A DNA stretch of 64,000 nt from Dolomedes plantarius (lineage: Eukaryota > Arthropoda > Arachnida > Araneae > Dolomedidae), in NCBI GenBank assembly GCA_907164885.2, contig OU015490.1:219870391-219934390 (forward strand), read 5' to 3'. A program made the position numbers and the translations under genes. This document shows positions 61,792 to 64,000 of this stretch, one piece after another. The stretch's first letter is position 1; each line of letters starts with the position of its first letter. The notes beneath the pieces were generated by a model. The model saw only the letters and a list, made by a program, of their open reading frames with translations. It was not told the DNA's origin and ran no database searches.

Positions 61792-62152
61792 TTGTAATGA
61801 AGCGACTTCGATTTTAAAGAAAAATTAAATTTTTTTTAGAGCTAAAGTAATCGAAGGCTGTTTCATTTGATTTTTGTAAGAAGGTTAGGAAGCCGCATTT
61901 AATTAGAGGACGGGAGCGTCTACTTTGTGACTTAGCCAATTTAAAAGGTGCTAAGTGGAGTTGGGGGTCTGTGGTTTCCGATCCTACTGTGATGAAGCGC
62001 TTTCGATTTTAAAGAAAAATTAAAAATTTTAGAGAGATAAAGTGATCGAAGGCTGTTTTCATCACATTTCGGTTAGAATGCTAGGAAGCTGCCTTTGATT
62101 AGAGGACGGAACAGTCGCCTTTTACGCATCAGCCAATTTAAAAGCGGCGGTG
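61792..62152. repeat. Direct duplication, two copies of about 170-195 bp
   Basis: The block from GAAGCG.CTTCGATTTTAAAG to CAGCCAATTTAAAAG (61797-61966) recurs at 61993-62152. Shared phrases include AAAGAAAAATTAAA, ATCGAAGGCTGTTTTCAT and TTAGAGGACGG. Confidence 0.8.
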
Positions 62153-62179
62153 CGCGATAGGGGGTAGGTGATTCCAGAC

Positions 62180-62375
62180 GCAGATAAGGAGATGGCACCA
62201 GGGTTTGACATTAAAGTAAAATACCCTATTGTAAAGAGTTTATTGGGCCTGTAGACCGAAAAACACGTGGACTGGACTTTGGGTGGTCTGTGGTATGACG
62301 TAATGAAGGCGGGCATGAGTTATGGGGTTATCCAATCCAAGAAATGAAAATTGATGCTAAGTGGTGGATTTTTGA
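62180..62375. repeat. Direct repeat, first copy (partner at 63825-64000)
   Basis: Shares AAAATACCCTATTGT, AACACGTGGACTGGACTTTG, GTTATCC and AAGAAATGAAAATTGATG with the window end, in the same orientation about 1.65 kb apart. Confidence 0.8.
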
Positions 62376-62549
62376 AAGCTTTCCTGAATGGATTAGGAGT
62401 CACGAGAAGGCGTGGACATTGTTATAAAAAATAAATAAATAGAAGACTTAGAGTTTTTTTTCGAAGATTCACTGTTGCATGCGGCCCGGGTTTGCCTTCC
62501 CCCCCGGTGCTTAGCATCGCAGGTGATGAGAGATTGTGGATTAACTGTC

Positions 62550-63185
62550 GGAGACCGGTTGATTCTTCCCGGTATGCTTGCTTCATGATCCCGTTTTCGA
62601 GAGAAGAGAGAATTACGCCTTCACGATGGAGTGACGACATATAGGAGAACCGGTTGATTCTTCCCGGTATGCTTGCATCATGATCCCGTTTTTGAGAGAA
62701 GAGAGAATTGCGCTTTTCACGATGGAGTGACGACATATAGGAGATCCGGTTGATTCTTCCCGGTATGGTTGCATCATGATCCCGTTTTCGAGAGAAGAGA
62801 GAATTGCGCCTTTCACGATGGAGTGACGACATATAGAAGATCCGGTTGATTCTTCCCGGTATGCTTGCATCATGATCCCGTTTTCGAGAGAAGAGATAAT
62901 TGCGCCTTTCACGATGGAGTGACGACATATAGGAGATCCGGTTGATTCTTCTCTGTATGCTTGCATCATGATCCCGTTTTCGAGAGAAGAGAGAATTGCG
63001 CCTTTCACGATGGAGTGACGACATATAGAAGATCCGGTTGATTCTTCCCGGTATGCTTGCATCATGATCCCGTTTTCGAGAGAAGAGAGAATTGCGCCTT
63101 TCACGATGGAGTGACGACATATAGGAGATCCGGTTGATTCTTCCCAGTATGCTTTCTTCATAATCCCGTTTTCGAGAGAAGTTAC
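62550..63185. repeat. 96-bp minisatellite, about seven copies
   Basis: Copies begin CCGGTTGATTCTTCCCGGTA at 62555, 62650, 62746, 62842, 62938, 63034 and 63130 (one step of 95, then steady 96). Copies are over 90% alike. No unique spacers lie between units, so it is not a CRISPR array. Because 96 is a multiple of three, two minus-strand frames stay open across the array (62422-63120 and 62613-63209), each giving a 32-residue repeat. One reads SSLHRERRNSLFSRKRDHDA. No start context, splice signal or promoter supports translation. I regard the frames as by-products of the period unless expression is shown. Confidence 0.9.
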
Positions 63186-63820
63186 CAAGTCCGATGATGA
63201 GATCGTCACCCGTGTTCCAGTCCAGTTAGCATCAAATTGAGTGAGTGTTAATCATTTTGTCTTGTTCAGACCCAACATCGAAAATTTGAATGATTGAGTG
63301 CGGGATCAAATGTTTATTTTTAAATATAGATTTTGAGAGAGAGTAGTTCTTTGCCGTAGGTAAAATAAATAAATTTATGCTCCCTGAATCCAAAAGGTGT
63401 AGATTTAATTAAATACATGTCATTCGATATGAATCGAGGAGAAAATGCTAAAGGATTAGTAAAATGTGTAAACTGTGTACGAAGATTTGGTGATTCGCTT
63501 CTTTGTGAGTTAAATTGTAAATAGATAAGGTTGTAAATAAATCAATTTTATTTTGTTACATTGGAGTAAGTCATCTTTGTTTTGTGTAGTTGATCTAAAG
63601 GAAGGTTTTAGAAGCAAAGTTTATTTGACCTGTTCGGTTGCAAACATGTCTAGAATTTTGGGTTGTGTTCAAGAAAATAAATACAAAAAAAACACAACGC
63701 ACCCAAATACCTATTAATTGTAAATAATTTGTACTAACCCAAATAATATACGAATCTCGCCCAAAAAAATAAATAATTTGAAGACAGGCAACACGACACC
63801 TACACAATGTTATCGGGGTT
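63186..63820. other. Interval between the minisatellite and the second direct repeat
   Basis: AT-rich, no gene recognised. Confidence 0.4.
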
Positions 63821-63824
63821 GGAA

Positions 63825-64000
63825 CCACAGTTGACGTTAATCTAAAATACCCTATTGTCAACAAATTTATGAGAGTCTGTATGGGAGGTTGACCGCAGAA
63901 CACGTGGACTGGACTTTGGGTGGTCTGAATGTGACGCAATGGAAGGCGTGCATGTGTTGAGGGGTTATCCGATCAAAGAAATGAAAATTGATGGTAAGTG
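63825..64000. repeat. Direct repeat, second copy, cut by the window end
   Basis: Partner of 62180-62375. The two copies enclose the 96-bp array, suggesting that a larger unit of about 1.65 kb has been duplicated and may continue beyond the window. Confidence 0.75.

Noticed and set aside
62550..63185. CRISPR-like regular array
   Set aside because: Whole 96-bp units repeat with no unique spacers, in a eukaryotic context.

Overview
The window is AT-rich eukaryotic DNA with no recognisable conserved single-copy host gene. Almost everything that can be identified is mobile or repetitive. The mix (DD41D 'rosa'-type mariner, Tc1, several piggyBac families, a BEL/Pao retrotransposon, tRNA-headed SINEs, long TA microsatellites, a giant inverted-repeat element) fits an arthropod. 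The Tc1 and SINE sequences resemble those I associate with spiders, so an arachnid is my best inference, not something proven here.

Layout. 1-2443: a piggyBac relic on the minus strand, split by a complete 1302-bp DD41D mariner. 2603-4112: a Tc1 element. 5614-11586: a complete but inactivated BEL/Pao element with two LTRs and a GAATC target duplication. 12139-13215: a Helitron-like non-autonomous element with a TA-rich minisatellite. 13943-14295: a tRNA-derived SINE. 14625-27624: the most striking object, a 13,000-bp near-palindrome flanked by a perfect 6-bp duplication (CCCGTA). Its two arms meet at a 16-nt loop. Each arm carries a copy of the same multi-exon gene reading outward from the centre, and a GC-richer tip with four CTCF-consensus-like motifs, CCAAT boxes and a tRNA-like A/B box pair. 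The right arm has lost about 2.5 kb, apparently by recombination between two direct repeats still present in the left arm.

29320-31401, 33575-35791 and 41052-42060 are three further piggyBac elements of different families. 39436-40923 is a second Tc1. 42790-43780 is an internally deleted DD34D mariner. 44121-44853 is a fold-back element with TA duplications. 45240-45870 holds Helitron-like repeats and a large AT hairpin. 48413-49714 is a second 1302-bp DD41D mariner. 50880-51180 is a probable non-LTR retrotransposon tail. 53450-55020 is a five-copy satellite of about 315 bp. 55095-55451 is a second SINE. 58674-58982 is a small inverted-repeat element beside a Tc1 relic (59025-59600). 61790-64000 is a repeat-rich block with a seven-copy 96-bp minisatellite.

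Every recognisable transposase or polymerase frame is broken. The only frame that looks intact is the outward gene on the right arm of the palindrome, and even that copy appears to have lost its last exon. Apart from the recognised families, the long AT-rich stretches between elements show nothing I can assign.
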